From: Thermogymnomonas acidicola JCM 13583
GTDB taxonomy: Archaea > Thermoplasmatota > Thermoplasmata > Thermoplasmatales > Thermoplasmataceae
NCBI RefSeq assembly: GCF_001316105.1
Contig: NZ_BBCP01000001.1
Coordinates: 186,001-250,000, forward strand
Length of the DNA: 64,000 bases
Direction of reading: 5' to 3'
Below the pieces are notes generated by a model. It made no database searches. It worked only from the letters and a program-made list of their open reading frames with translations, and was not told the DNA's origin. The translations under genes and the position numbers were made by a program. Of the stretch, positions 32,886 to 42,287 are shown piece by piece (within the stretch, counting starts at the first letter, position 1; each line of letters starts with the position of its first letter).

Positions 32886-33401
32886 TTGCAACCGGACTGG
32901 GATACATATTTCATGAGGATGGCCTTCTTGGCCGCATCCAGGTCAAACTGTGTGCGGAGGAAGGTCGGGGGGGCAGTGATCGTGAAGGACCGGAACGTTC
33001 TGGCCACAGGGTACAACGGGCCGCCATCAGGGTCTGCCCACTGCGATGTTGCTGGGTGTGTCAGGAACATAATGGACATAAAATCGGGGGGGGAGCGGCA
33101 TGAGCTCTGCCGCGGACTGCATGCAGAGCAGAACGCGATAATACAGGCTGCGGTGCATGGGGGGGTGAGCATAAAGGATGCCGTGATATATGTCACCACG
33201 CATCCCTGCGTGGTATGTGCGAAGATGCTCATCAACGCCCACATCAGGGAGATCGTTTACGCTGAGGGGGGGTACCCTGACGACCTCTCGGAGCTCATGC
33301 TGATAGAGAGCGATATGTCGACCAGGCAGTTCAGCCTTCCAAAGAGTGAAGTGCGTGCCATGCTGGGTGAGATCCCTCCAGAACTGAGTGGTGAGGACTG
33401 A
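32886..33401 (+). CDS. dCMP/cytidine deaminase family protein (ComE-like)
   Basis: A complete 171-residue zinc deaminase, unbroken. The catalytic motif is LHAEQNAI (zinc His and proton-shuttling Glu) and the second zinc site is [11 protein letters not shown]. With [15 protein letters not shown] and [11 protein letters not shown] near the N-terminus, it matches ComE/dCMP deaminases, which make dUMP. Four G tracts each appear to add a glycine to conserved positions ([38 protein letters not shown]) compared with family wording. A TTG start at 32886 fits the TATA box. The stop overlaps the DedA gene start by one base. Confidence 0.85.
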   Translation: MQPDWDTYFMRMAFLAASRSNCVRRKVGGAVIVKDRNVLATGYNGPPSGSAHCDVAGCVRNIMDIKSGGERHELCRGLHAEQNAIIQAAVHGGVSIKDAVIYVTTHPCVVCAKMLINAHIREIVYAEGGYPDDLSELMLIESDMSTRQFSLPKSEVRAMLGEIPPELSGED

Positions 33402-34051
33402 TGGGGGGGATAGTCGTTGAGGTTGTGAACCTGATCCTCTCGATAATCCAGACGATAGGATACCCGGGGGGGATATTTGGCCTGATGCTGCTCGAGGGCA
33501 TGCTGCTCCCGATACCCTCGGAGGTTGTGATGCTATTCGGAGGCTACCTGGTGGTTTCGGGCGGGCTGCCCGCTTACATGAACGTGCCGGCCTTTGCCCT
33601 GCTTGTCCTTGCGGGTACTCTGGGCAACCTGGTGGGAGCCTACATAGCCTATGCCATCGGGAGGTACGGCGGGATACCTCTGATAATGAAGTTCGGAAAA
33701 TACGTGGCGCTGGACGAGAAATCTGTAAGGAGGACGGAGGAGTGGTTCAGGAAGTACGGGCCTGCGTCTGTTTTCTTCACAAGGCTCGTGCCGGTGTTCA
33801 GGACATTCATATCCATACCTGCGGGAATAGGTGAGATGGATCTGAAGAAGTTCCTCGGGCTGAGCTTTGCCGGTTCACTCATCTGGGACATAGTGCTGGT
33901 ATACCTGGGCATGAAGCTCGGGAGGAGCTGGGAAGTGGCTGTGAACTTCTTTGACAAGTACACATACGTTGCTGTGGTGGCAGCTGTCCTTGTGATACTC
34001 TATATAGCCTACACCAAGTACAGGTCTCTGAGGAGGGGTGCTGGAAACTAG
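33401..34051 (+). CDS. DedA-family membrane protein
   Basis: A complete 216-residue protein. It has the DedA/SNARE-associated pattern: LLEGMLLPIPSEVVMLFGG, a GTLGNLVGAYIAYAIGRYGG pair of glycine-rich turns, FFTRLVPVFRTFISIPAGIGEM, and a final helix. DedA proteins are flippases for polyprenyl phosphate or phospholipid; here that could recycle the lipid carrier of the glycosyltransferases. Four or five membrane segments. The start ATG 33401 overlaps the deaminase stop (TGATGG). It is one of the few longer genes free of a break, though tracts near its start may add glycine. Confidence 0.85.
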   Translation: MGGIVVEVVNLILSIIQTIGYPGGIFGLMLLEGMLLPIPSEVVMLFGGYLVVSGGLPAYMNVPAFALLVLAGTLGNLVGAYIAYAIGRYGGIPLIMKFGKYVALDEKSVRRTEEWFRKYGPASVFFTRLVPVFRTFISIPAGIGEMDLKKFLGLSFAGSLIWDIVLVYLGMKLGRSWEVAVNFFDKYTYVAVVAAVLVILYIAYTKYRSLRRGAGN

Positions 34052-34089
34052 TTCCAGTACCTTAAACAATGCTTCACCCGCTACTTTCT

Positions 34090-34296
34090 TCGCAGGAGTA
34101 CCTGCTCCTCGCAGTTCCCTGGTATGTGAAACCAAAGCAACAGCGCACTTACTTCCTTTCCTGGCTTGCACCATCGTAGGTGGCTGCCACCCTGCAATTC
34201 CGAACCGGGCTTGCATGCCCGTGGTGCCCGGAAGGGAGACGCTATAATGGGCCAACCCTGCGCTTTCCACCGGTCAATTAGCTACATTGCTATTTT
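34090..34296 (+). ncRNA. Candidate structured RNA in gene-free stretch
   Basis: The stretch 34052-34359 holds no convincing gene: the open frames across it use codons unlike their neighbours. It is rich in short inverted repeats: AGGAG/CTCCT near 34100, GGTGGC/GCCACC at about 34170-34182, CCGGGC/GCCCGG around 34204-34233, and long-range CGCAGG/CCTGCG. CCCGGAAGGGAG resembles an SRP helix-8 tip, but the flanking AGCA of SRP RNA is missing (AGAC instead). TTAAACAA near 34065 could be a TATA box for a start near 34090, and a T5 stretch near 34294 could end it. The strand is a guess. The call is weak. Confidence 0.3.
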
Positions 34297-34359
34297 TAGA
34301 TCACGCCGAGGAGGCACATCAGGCAATTGGTGCCAAAATGTGGGTTTTTAAAATATGTT

Positions 34360-34530
34360 TTAGGGGACAATGAAGGAAAGCAGAAAGATTACGAAACCTA
34401 TCCCGGCCATCACCTCAACGGTCAGTTCAGTTATGTGTGCAAACTTGAGGAGCAGGCCTGCGAGCTCTATGACAAAGAGGCCCGTGAAGAATAGTGGGTA
34501 TCTTGCCCTGCTGTTCATTATGCTCTTCAT
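34360..34530 (-). CDS. Small membrane protein at end of the sdh operon (SdhD-like)
   Basis: A 56-residue protein with two hydrophobic helices, YPLFFTGLFVIELAGLLLKF and TVEVMAGIGFVIFLLSFIV, separated by a short loop with His. The ATG at 34530 is preceded by GAGGTGA at a proper spacing, and the gene starts 10 nt after the SdhC-like stop. Position and size suggest the second membrane-anchor subunit of succinate dehydrogenase; sequence alone does not prove it. It is unbroken. Confidence 0.6.
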   Translation of the reverse strand: MKSIMNSRARYPLFFTGLFVIELAGLLLKFAHITELTVEVMAGIGFVIFLLSFIVP

Positions 34531-34540
34531 TCACCTCACC

Positions 34541-35313
34541 TCAGTGTATCAGGATTATGTTGGGGAACATGTGGACGCCCAGTGCCCTTATGTAAAGGTC
34601 CACGAATATCAGGAGCGAAAGGCTCGTCCAGGCCAGTGCCTCGTGGTGCCTGTTGAGGGCTGACTGGAACCTGAAGAATCCCCCCCACCTTGCGGAGCTC
34701 CTCGGCTGGGACTGGTTGAACACGCAACCGAAGCACTCAGCCCCCCCTCCTGCAGTCACGTGCCTGAGAGAGTGGCAAGAGAACGTGTAGAGTGTGACGA
34801 AGATCGCGTTTATTAGCAGTATGATTGAGCCGAGGGACAGCTCTGCGAAGCCCTTGTAGGTTATCGATACGTAGACGTCGTAGAAGAAGAATGGTATTAT
34901 GGGCCATGAGGCGTACATGAAATACCTGTGCACGTTCTCAACCCTGAAGAACCTGGTCTCCCCCCCGTTGTACTTCCTCTTTGTGTTCTCGTGCCTCACG
35001 TCTGCCCTGCAGGCCATGGGGTGGCTGAATATGTGCCTGTGGTAGTCCTTCCTGTAAGCGTAGCATGTGAGCCTGAAGAGACCCACAATGGGGGGAGCAC
35101 CAGAACGGTTGGGGAATAGAAGGGATCGATGAGGCCATCAGTCTCCCTTACGGGGGGGAACTGCGTGAGCAGGTAAATGGCCAGTATGACGACAAGGATA
35201 AAGGACCATATCCTCCAGTTGGGCTCCCTGAATTCGGCAGGTATCAGGCTCGTGTCGTGGGTTTCAGCGTTTATCGTCACCACGCTTTCCTTTCCCTCTT
35301 TGTTGGCTATCAT
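34541..35313 (-). CDS. sdhC: Succinate dehydrogenase membrane subunit (SdhC-like)
   Basis: About 256 residues. There are about five hydrophobic helices (WSFILVVILAIYLL, MYASWPIIPFFFYDVYVSI, LGSIILLINAIFVTLYTF, ALAWTSLSLLIFVDLYI and others) with several His residues that could bind haem or quinone, notably in SCHSLRHV and ENVHRYF. A Cys-rich loop, GGGAECFGCVFNQ, is unusual for SdhC. It anchors SdhAB to the membrane and passes electrons to quinone. The start overlaps the sdhB stop by ATGA. One break near 35090 (G6 tract) separates the first helix from the rest. Confidence 0.7.
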
Positions 35314-36107
35314 GCTACAGTCTCACCTCTCTTCTTCATCAACCTCCTCTTTATGGCGTGCATGAGGGGGTCATACTGCAGGTCCACTGCCCTCTCCTTC
35401 TCTGGTATTATTGCATTGTCGGTGATATGTATGTGCTCAGGGCACACCTCCTGGCAGCACTTTGTTATGTTGCAGTACCCCAGGCCTCCCTCCTCGTTCA
35501 GGAACTTCGCCCTGTTCACTATGTCAAGTGGGTGCATGTCAAGGGATGCCGCCTTCACTATGTGCCTGGGGGGGCCGAAGTAGCCGGACTTGTGCTCCCT
35601 CACCACGTGGCAGACGTCCTGGCACAGGAAGCACTCTATGCACTTCTTGAACTCCTTTGCCCTCTCCACGTTGATCTGCTGTATCCTCCACACATCCTGG
35701 TGCTTCTTTCCCTCGGCCTCAGGGTTCATTAATTCCTTCCTGACGGTGAACTTCGGTATCTTGCTCATTATCCTGTAGTTCTCGTCCACGTCTGTAACGA
35801 GGTCTCTTATCACGGGAAACGCCCTCATGGGAGCAACGGTTATCCTGTCTCCGAGTGTGTCGATCCTGGTCTTGCACATGAGGGCGGGCCTGTTGTTGAT
35901 CTCCGCAGAGCACGAGCCACACCTGGCCGCCTTGCAGTTCCACCTTATGGCCAGCGTTGTGTCTATCTTCTCCTGGACGTACCTGACAGCATCGAGGACA
36001 ACCATCCCCCCCTCAACCGTTGGCACCTTGTAGTCCACGAACCTGCCCTCTTTGTCCTTTTCAGGGTCGAACCTGAAAATGGACAGCGTCACCTCTCTGT
36101 CCGCCAT
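35310..36107 (-). CDS. sdhB: Succinate dehydrogenase iron-sulfur subunit
   Basis: An unbroken 265-residue protein. The 2Fe-2S ferredoxin domain has CKAARCGSC and a later Cys in ALMCKT. The second domain holds CIECFLCQDVC and CNITKCCQEVCPE, giving the ligands for the remaining clusters; a CC pair replaces the usual single Cys in the third set. It carries electrons from the flavin in SdhA to the membrane quinone. Its ATG overlaps the sdhA stop (TAATG), and its stop overlaps sdhC, so the operon is translationally coupled. Confidence 0.92.
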   Translation of the reverse strand: MADREVTLSIFRFDPEKDKEGRFVDYKVPTVEGGMVVLDAVRYVQEKIDTTLAIRWNCKAARCGSCSAEINNRPALMCKTRIDTLGDRITVAPMRAFPVIRDLVTDVDENYRIMSKIPKFTVRKELMNPEAEGKKHQDVWRIQQINVERAKEFKKCIECFLCQDVCHVVREHKSGYFGPPRHIVKAASLDMHPLDIVNRAKFLNEEGGLGYCNITKCCQEVCPEHIHITDNAIIPEKERAVDLQYDPLMHAIKRRLMKKRGETVA

Positions 36108-37838
36108 TACTGGTACACCTCCGGCTTCACCAGCTTCTTCAGCTCCTCTGGCATTTCAGGAACCGGCACAGTGTCCATCTTCATGGTATCGCCCTCCTTC
36201 CACAGGATTATGTTCTTGAGCCAGTTCCTGTCCTTCTTCGGGTAGTCCTTCCTGGTGTGTGCGCCGCGGCTCTCTGTCCTCATTATTGCGCTCCTCACTA
36301 TGGCCTCGGCAGCTATGAGCATGTTGCCTAACTCCAGGGCCGTGAAGAGACCGTGGTTGTACTTGCGCCCGCCTGGCACAGAGACCTTCTTGTACTCCTC
36401 CTTGAGCTCCAGTATCTTCTGGAGGGCACTTTCCAGGTCCGGCCCATTCCTCACTATGCCGACCTTGTTGGACATGGTCTCCGTGAGCTCGTCCACCAGG
36501 AGGTACGGGTTCACGCCTCCGGGCTTTAGGTAGGAGAGGACCCTGTTGATCTCCTCCTGCACCTCAGAGTCTTCTATTTCTGCAATCTTCTTGTCGCTTG
36601 CATACTTGGCCGCAGCCTCTCCGCTCCTTTTCCCGAAGACAAGGATATCGGCCAGTGAATTACCGCCGAGCCTGTTTGCCCCCCCGTGCAGCCCGCATGC
36701 GACCTCTCCGGCAGCAAAGAGGCCAGGCACGTTGGTTGCGGTTGTGTCCGGGTCGACCCTTACACCCCCCCATCTGGTAGTGCACCGTCGGCGCTACCTC
36801 CATCTTCTCCTTCGTTATGTCGACGCCGGCAAAGTCCAGGAACTGCTGGTACATTCCTGGGAGCTTCTGCTTTATGAACGCAGCGCCCTTGTAGGATATG
36901 TCCAGGTAGACGCCGCCGTGGGGGGGTGTCCCCCCTGCCCTCGATGATCTCGTTGTAATTTGCCCTGGCCACCACATCCCTGGCGTCCAGCTCTTTCTTC
37001 TCAGGCGAGTACCTGAGCATGAACCTCTCTCCCTTGGAGTTGTAGAGGATACCACCCTCTCCCCCTGACACCCTCTGTGACCAGCAGTCCCCTAACGCCA
37101 GGGGGGGGATAGACCATGCCTGTCGGGTGGAACTGTATCATCTCCATGTCCTGGAGTATGGCGCCTGCGTTGTAGGCCAGACCTATGCCATCGCCTGTGG
37201 ACTCCCAGGAGTTGGAGGTGACCTTGTAGACCCTGCCACAGCCGCCCGTGGCCAGTATTGTGGCCTTGGCCCTGAAGAGTATGAACTCCCCCCCTGTGTG
37301 CATCTCTATTCCTATCGCTCCCACCACAGCATTGTCCTTCTTCACAAGCTTCGTTATGTATATCTCGTCAAGCGCGGTGACGTCCCTGTGCAGTATCTGA
37401 TCTTCCAGTGTCCTGAGCATCTCCAGGCCAGTCTTGTCACCCACGTGGCATAGCCTTCTCTTGCTGTGGCCTCCAAAGGCCCTTTGCAGTATCCTGCCAT
37501 CAGGGTCCTGTCGAAGAGCGCCCCCCCGTAGCTCTCCAGCTCGTAGACCCTATCTGGCGCCTCCTTTGCCAGGATCTCTGCCATCCTCCAGTTCGACAGG
37601 TACACGCCCTCCTCTATTATGTCTGCGAAGTGCACCTGCCAGTTGTCGTCTGGATCGACGTTGCCCAGCGCAGCGGCAATGCCCCCCCCTCTGCCATCAC
37701 CGTGTGGGCCTTGCCCAGCAGGGACTTGGACACCATTATGACCTTTGCGCCCATCTCACTGGCGGCAAGCGCTGCCCTCATTCCAGCGCCACCGGCACCT
37801 ATTACAAGGACATCACAGTCCATCTTCTTGTAGTCCAT
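36107..37838 (-). CDS. sdhA: Succinate dehydrogenase flavoprotein subunit
   Basis: About 576 residues. The start is ATG 37838 after a strong GGAGGTC. The FAD loop [18 protein letters not shown] opens the protein, and [11 protein letters not shown] carries the histidine that binds flavin covalently in this family. [28 protein letters not shown] and the C-terminal [15 protein letters not shown], with the substrate arginine, follow. The enzyme oxidises succinate to fumarate. It is broken near 37683, 37480, 37088, 36925 and 36770, at C/G tracts or nearby; each repair keeps known motifs. It heads a four-gene operon sdhA-B-C and a small D-like gene. Confidence 0.9.
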
Positions 37839-38000
37839 AAAAAAGACCTCCAGCAACACACATCCGACCCGTCACCGGATGGATTGACCGGAACCCAAGG
37901 TGGGATCCATTCCAGGATCCGGATCCTGACTGTATCATTGACTGGTGGGTATCCCCCTATTTTTTAAAAAGTTTTCATGGACGGACATACGGGGGGGTAC

Positions 38001-38021
38001 ATAAACATGAGAAATGTTTAT
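38001..38021 (+). promoter_or_regulatory. Inverted-repeat operator overlapping the hsp20 TATA box
   Basis: A perfect 8-bp inverted repeat, ATAAACAT and ATGTTTAT separated by GAGAA. Its right arm merges into TTTATATA at 38017-38024, the likely TATA box. Transcription would begin near 38046 and a GGAGGT ribosome site at 38065-38070 serves the ATG at 38078. A repressor sitting on the TATA box is the mode of archaeal heat-shock regulators such as Phr and HSR1, and a winged-helix gene follows hsp20. Confidence 0.6.
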
Positions 38022-38077
38022 ATAGTGGTAGGCAATATCAGGTTGGTAACTGAAGGTTACAACTGGAGGTGGTAAAG

Positions 38078-38637
38078 ATGGTTGGAAGGAGGAACAGGGA
38101 CATGGACGACTGGGACGACGACTTCTTCGACGACTTCTTCAGCGACTTCGGCATCGACATAAACAAGATAAATGAGAGGATGAAGAGGATATGGGACAGG
38201 CTGCTCAGGGACCCGGATGTCAGGACTTACGGCCCCCCCTATGTGTACGGCTTCACGTACAAGGTAGGGCCAGACGGCAGGCCTGTGTTCGAGGAGTTCG
38301 GCAACCTCCCGGGGATGAGGGTACCTGGCTAGGCCAGCCAGTTGAGAAGGACGTCAGGGAGCCTATAACTGACCTGAACGTGGACAGGGACAAGGTCTAT
38401 GTGACTTACGAGCTGCCCGGGGGGGTAGCCAAGGAGAACATCAAGCTCAATGTGACGGAGAACAACATAACGCTCGATGTCAGGGAGGGCCCGAGGAAGT
38501 ACTTCAAGAGCATGGACTTCGACTTCAAGCTGAAGCCCAACACTGCCAGGGCAAAGTTCACCAACGGCATACTGGACGTGACTGTGGAGAAGGAAGGCGG
38601 CTCCACAGGCAGCGGCAGGACAGTGACCATAGAGTGA
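38078..38637 (+). CDS. Small heat-shock protein, Hsp20/alpha-crystallin family
   Basis: About 186 residues. An acidic, aromatic-rich N-terminal arm (DDFFDDFFSDFG) leads to an alpha-crystallin domain: VYVTYELPGGVAKENIKLNV, ITLDVREG, ARAKFTNGILDVTVEKE. Such ATP-independent chaperones form oligomers and hold unfolding proteins. A single break near 38328, with one base missing, separates the two halves. The start is set by GGAGGT seven bases upstream. It forms a two-gene unit with the winged-helix regulator 6 bases downstream. Confidence 0.85.
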
Positions 38638-38643
38638 TCCTGT

Positions 38644-39249
38644 ATGATCGGTGACGGCGTGGACGACTTCATAGCCGCACTGGAGAACGAGACCAGGAGG
38701 CAGATAATAAAGCGCCTCCTGGAAACAGAGTCATACGCGCTCGAGATCAGCAGGATCGTTGGTGTGTCACAGCAGGCAATAATGAAGCATTTCGACATCC
38801 TGGAGAGGGCCAACCTGGTGATACCCGTGGGCGTAGTCCCAAGCCCCCTCGGGTGCCCCCAGGAAGGTCTACAGGCCCACCGGGTTTTCAACCCTCGTCA
38901 TCGATTACTCCAGGAGCTTCTTCGATATGAAGCGCTATCCACTGGAAAACGGAGAGGAGGTGGAGGGGGGGGAAGCATAGACGAACTCCTGGAGAGGCTC
39001 AGGGACGTGAACAGCAGGCTTGACAGCCTCATGAAGGAGAGGGAGAAGCTGATATCCCTCAAGGACTCGATAATCAGGAGGGCAAAAAGGCTGATAGAGG
39101 AGGATTTCCCAGATCCCTTCACCCGTGAAGTCCTGACCACATACATCTCCAGCATGGACGCCGAAACTGCTGCACAGGAGCTGGGGGGGTTGCCCGTGGA
39201 GATCGTGAGGAGCATGGTGGGCCAGTATCTTGGCAAGCACTCAGACTGA
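38644..39249 (+). CDS. ArsR-like winged-helix regulator (HSR1/Phr-like)
   Basis: About 201 residues. The N-terminal 60 residues form a winged helix: ENETRRQIIKRLLETESYALEISRIVGVSQQAIMKHFDIL. A long C-terminal coiled coil (LLERLRDVNSRLDSLMKERE) follows. It has two compensating frame changes: an extra G near 38851 (LG frame) and a tract at 38965-38972; between them the true frame reads RPTGFSTLVIDYSRSFFDM. Such a protein placed behind hsp20 matches the autoregulated heat-shock regulator of Archaeoglobus, and the inverted repeat at 38001 is its likely target. Its stop overlaps dphB by 9 bases, tail to tail. Confidence 0.7.
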   Translation: MIGDGVDDFIAALENETRRQIIKRLLETESYALEISRIVGVSQQAIMKHFDILERANLVIPVGVVPSPLGCPQEGLQAHRVFNPRHRLLQELLRYEALSTGKRRGGGGGGSIDELLERLRDVNSRLDSLMKEREKLISLKDSIIRRAKRLIEEDFPDPFTREVLTTYISSMDAETAAQELGGLPVEIVRSMVGQYLGKHSD

Positions 39250-40017
39250 CTGGCAGAAGGCTGAAAGCATCTCCTCTTCGCTGAAGTCCAGGCTGGCTAA
39301 TATGGCTATGCTCACCGGGCTCCTGAACCCGATCTCCGTTTGCAGGAGGTCGCTGATCTTCCCACAGACAACCTTCTCCCACGGCTGGCCGAGGCCGGAT
39401 AGGACGCATGCCATGGTCCCTTCGTTAGGGTTATCGTAGTTTCTTCTCTGTGCCATGGCCAGGAGTGTCCTGAGCGCTGTGTGAGGGTCCAGGTTCTCCC
39501 TGTTGCGGTCCAGGTCCAGCAGAAGGAGTGTGTGGAGGCCATTCTCAAGGTTCCTCCTGACCTTGTCCGCAACACTCAGGGGGGGAAAGAACCTCTCGTC
39601 GGTGAAGGGCATTGAGACCGGCGGGCCCACCTTGTAAGAAAGCAGGCCGAGCCTCCCGTGCCAGGTGTTCAGGATCGATGCGTTTTCTAGAACCTCTACA
39701 TCCACGCCCGCCCTTACCGCGCTCATCCTGACCTGGTTGTGTGTGGTCGCTGACAGTGCGTCTCCTGGGACTAGGAGGCACACAAGCCTGTTTCTGCTCA
39801 TCTCTATGAGCCATCCGTGCTCCTCAAGTTCTGTCCTTCCGCAGAGCCTCACCTCCTTGCCCGTGAGCTCCCTGATCCTTTCAACAGTCCCAGGGGGGGT
39901 ATGAAGGAGGTGTATGTATCAAGGAGCACTTCGTCTGCTCTCCTAAGCCTCTCCACTTCCAGGAGGGTCAGTGAATCGGCCCCCCCTGAGGCCCATGCCC
40001 ATTATGCAGAGCGTCAA
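39241..40017 (-). CDS. dphB: Diphthine synthase DphB
   Basis: About 258 residues of a SAM-dependent tetrapyrrole-methylase fold. It trimethylates or tetramethylates the modified histidine of elongation factor 2. [53 protein letters not shown] and HTLLLLDLD run in the order of archaeal DphB. Tracts near 39982 and 39893 shift the frame in the first third. The TTG start at 40017 overlaps the enolase stop in TTGA, so it is cotranscribed with enolase. Confidence 0.82.
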
Positions 40018-41250
40018 TCTGTGCTCAGTTCCTCCTCTATCCTTATGAGTTCGTTCAGCTTTGCCAGCCTCTCGCCTCCGATCGTGCCCGACTTGATGAA
40101 CCTGGAGCTGAACGCCACCCCCCCCAGGTGTGCTATGAAGTCGTCTGTGGTCTCGCCGCTCCTGTGTGATATGGTGTTGAGCATTCCAGCCCTTGTTGCC
40201 AGCTTCACGGATTCCACTGTATCGGAGAGAGTGCCGATCTGGTTCACCTTTATCAGCACGCCGTTGGTGGCCTTCTTCTCTATGCCTTCCGCAATCCTCC
40301 TCGGGTTTGTGGTGTAGAGGTCATCACCCACGACAAGGGCAGAGCCGCCGACCTTTTTTGTTATTTCAGCAAAGCCCTCAAAGTCCCTCTCGTCCATTGG
40401 GTCCTCTATGTAGTAGAAGCCGTATTCCCTTGCGAGCGAAACAGCGAAGTCTATCTGCTCGTCCCTGCTCAGCTTCCTGTCCCTGTAAACGTAGTGCTTC
40501 CCATCAAAGAACTCGCTGGCGGCCAGGTCTGTCCCTGTCAGGATCCTGACGCCGCGCTCCTTCGAGACCTCATCCACGCTCTCCCTCAGTATTTCCATGG
40601 CCTTCTCGTCGGTGATGCTTGCAGTCCAGGCCTTTTCGTCCCCCCCGAGACCAACACTGCACCCCCCCGGCAGCTCCTGGCTCAGCTTCTCCCCCCCTAC
40701 CCTCCTGTGCACCATCGCGTTCGTGATCATGGATTCGAGGGTGCTCCCACCCTGGGCAGAGACCAGGAACTCCTGTATGGTAGTGCCGTTCCTGGTGTGC
40801 TTGCCACCACCTATGACGTTTCCAAGCGGGCTGGGCGGCCTCCCGTATGCCGTCCCCCCCCTACGTACCTGTAGAGCGGGATACCGAGGTACGAGGAAGC
40901 CAGCTTTGCCGCACATATTGATAGGGCAGTGGAGACGTTTCCGCCCATGTTGCTGAAGTTCTCAGTCCCATCTATCTCGTGGAGGAGGGAATCGAAGCCC
41001 CCCCTCTGGTCCAGGGCATTGAAGCCGAGTATGTAGTTCTTCACCCTCCTGTTGAAGAAATCGAACGCTTCATCTATGCCTGACTTTGAGAAAGCCACAA
41101 CCTCGGTCTCACCGGTGCTTGCGCCCGAGGGGGGGCCGATGCGGTTGCCCTTACCTTCCCGGAAACAAGCTCTGCCTCCACCGTGAGGTTTCCCCCCCTG
41201 GAATCAAGTATCTTCCTCAACCTGGCCTGCTCGATGGGTAGCGATGGCAT
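40014..41250 (-). CDS. eno: Enolase
   Basis: About 411 residues of the glycolytic enzyme that dehydrates 2-phosphoglycerate. It begins RKILDSRG, with a tract adding an extra glycine to [44 protein letters not shown] and IQEFLV follow. The metal sites [15 protein letters not shown] and [12 protein letters not shown], then [18 protein letters not shown], complete it, with [10 protein letters not shown] near the end. Frame breaks are at 41132-41138 and 40854-40861. A TATA-like GTTAAAC lies upstream of the ATG at 41250. The stop overlaps dphB. Confidence 0.92.
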
Positions 41251-41397
41251 GGCGGAATATCTCCTCACACTGTTTAACTTTACCGTAAAGGCATGAGTGC
41301 GTGGCACAGCACCATATACCTGCATGCCTCTGGCAGCCCAGACATCTCCCATTGCATACAGTGACACCAGGGTGCCGAAACACCACTCTGAATATTC

Positions 41398-42287
41398 CTT
41401 ACCTTGCCCCCCCGCCATCCAGTATAGAGGCGATCCTGTCCATGTCACTACTGGTAACCTGGAACTCACCCTGCCTGTGAGAAACCCACTTGGATGCCAC
41501 GTAGTTCCCCAGGAGGACCGAGGACTGGAGCTTGCCCCCCCTCTGCAGGCCCAGGTGGAATCCGGCACGGAAGGCGTCACCCGCGCCCACGGTGTCGAAG
41601 GGCCTTTCCACCGGAAATGCCCCAATATGTTCCCTCCGCCCGTCAGAGAGTATGGTCGCACCCCTATCGCCCTCGGTCACTATCACTGAGGTGACCTCCC
41701 TTGAGATCTCATCCTCGCTCATGCCAGATATACGCACCATGTGTGCGAGCTCGGCCCTGTTCACGAGCACGAAGGTCGAAAGCCCCCAGGAATTCCCTGA
41801 CGGTGTCCCTGTCGTAGCCGTACGATATCTCCTGCGAAGGGTCGAATATTATGGCCTTGCCACTCCAATTCCTCGCTATCTTCAGGTACTCCGCTGGGGG
41901 GGACCGGTTGTGAAGTGCAGGTATGCCTCCCCCACCTTCACTGTACCTGGGTGCCAGTTTGCCATTCCGCCCTGGTATATGTAGGCCACCTGCTTCTTAC
42001 CGTCAGACGCTATGGTGCAGACGGGCCACTCACCGTCTGAGGCATCGACCCTTAGCTCCACACAGTCCCCCCCACCTTCTCCTTAAGCCTCCCCCCCAGG
42101 ACGCTGGACGAGCATGAAGAATATACTGTGGCCCTCAGGCCTATCCTCGAAGCTGCTATGGCAAAATTCCCTGCGGTGCCACCAACGGTCTCCCTAACAC
42201 TGACCACCGGGACTGAACCCTCGTCAGGATGAAGCCAACGCTCAGGACCCTGTCCAGGTTCACATGGCCGAAGTAAGCCACACTCAT
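41398..42287 (-). CDS. PfkB-family carbohydrate kinase
   Basis: About 296 residues of the ribokinase family. It begins MSVAYFGHVNLDRVL, has TVGGTAGNFAIAASRIG after frame repair, and ends with the catalytic loop FDTVGAGDAFRAGFHLGL. The sugar is not defined; adenosine or ribose types are possible. Breaks are near 42217, 42063-42090, 41903 and 41783. The ATG at 42287 overlaps the stop of the Cgi121-like gene (ATGA). The 147 bases between this gene and enolase hold only the enolase promoter. Confidence 0.75.

Noticed and set aside
34040-34270. Minus-strand protein across the gene-free stretch
   Set aside because: Its codon choice (GCT, GTT, GTA, GGT) is unlike all neighbouring genes and it reads through into the DedA gene; no family features.
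34090-34296. SRP RNA
   Set aside because: The CCCGGAAGGGAG tip fits, but the universally conserved AGCA/CAGG internal loop and the Alu-domain motifs are not there.
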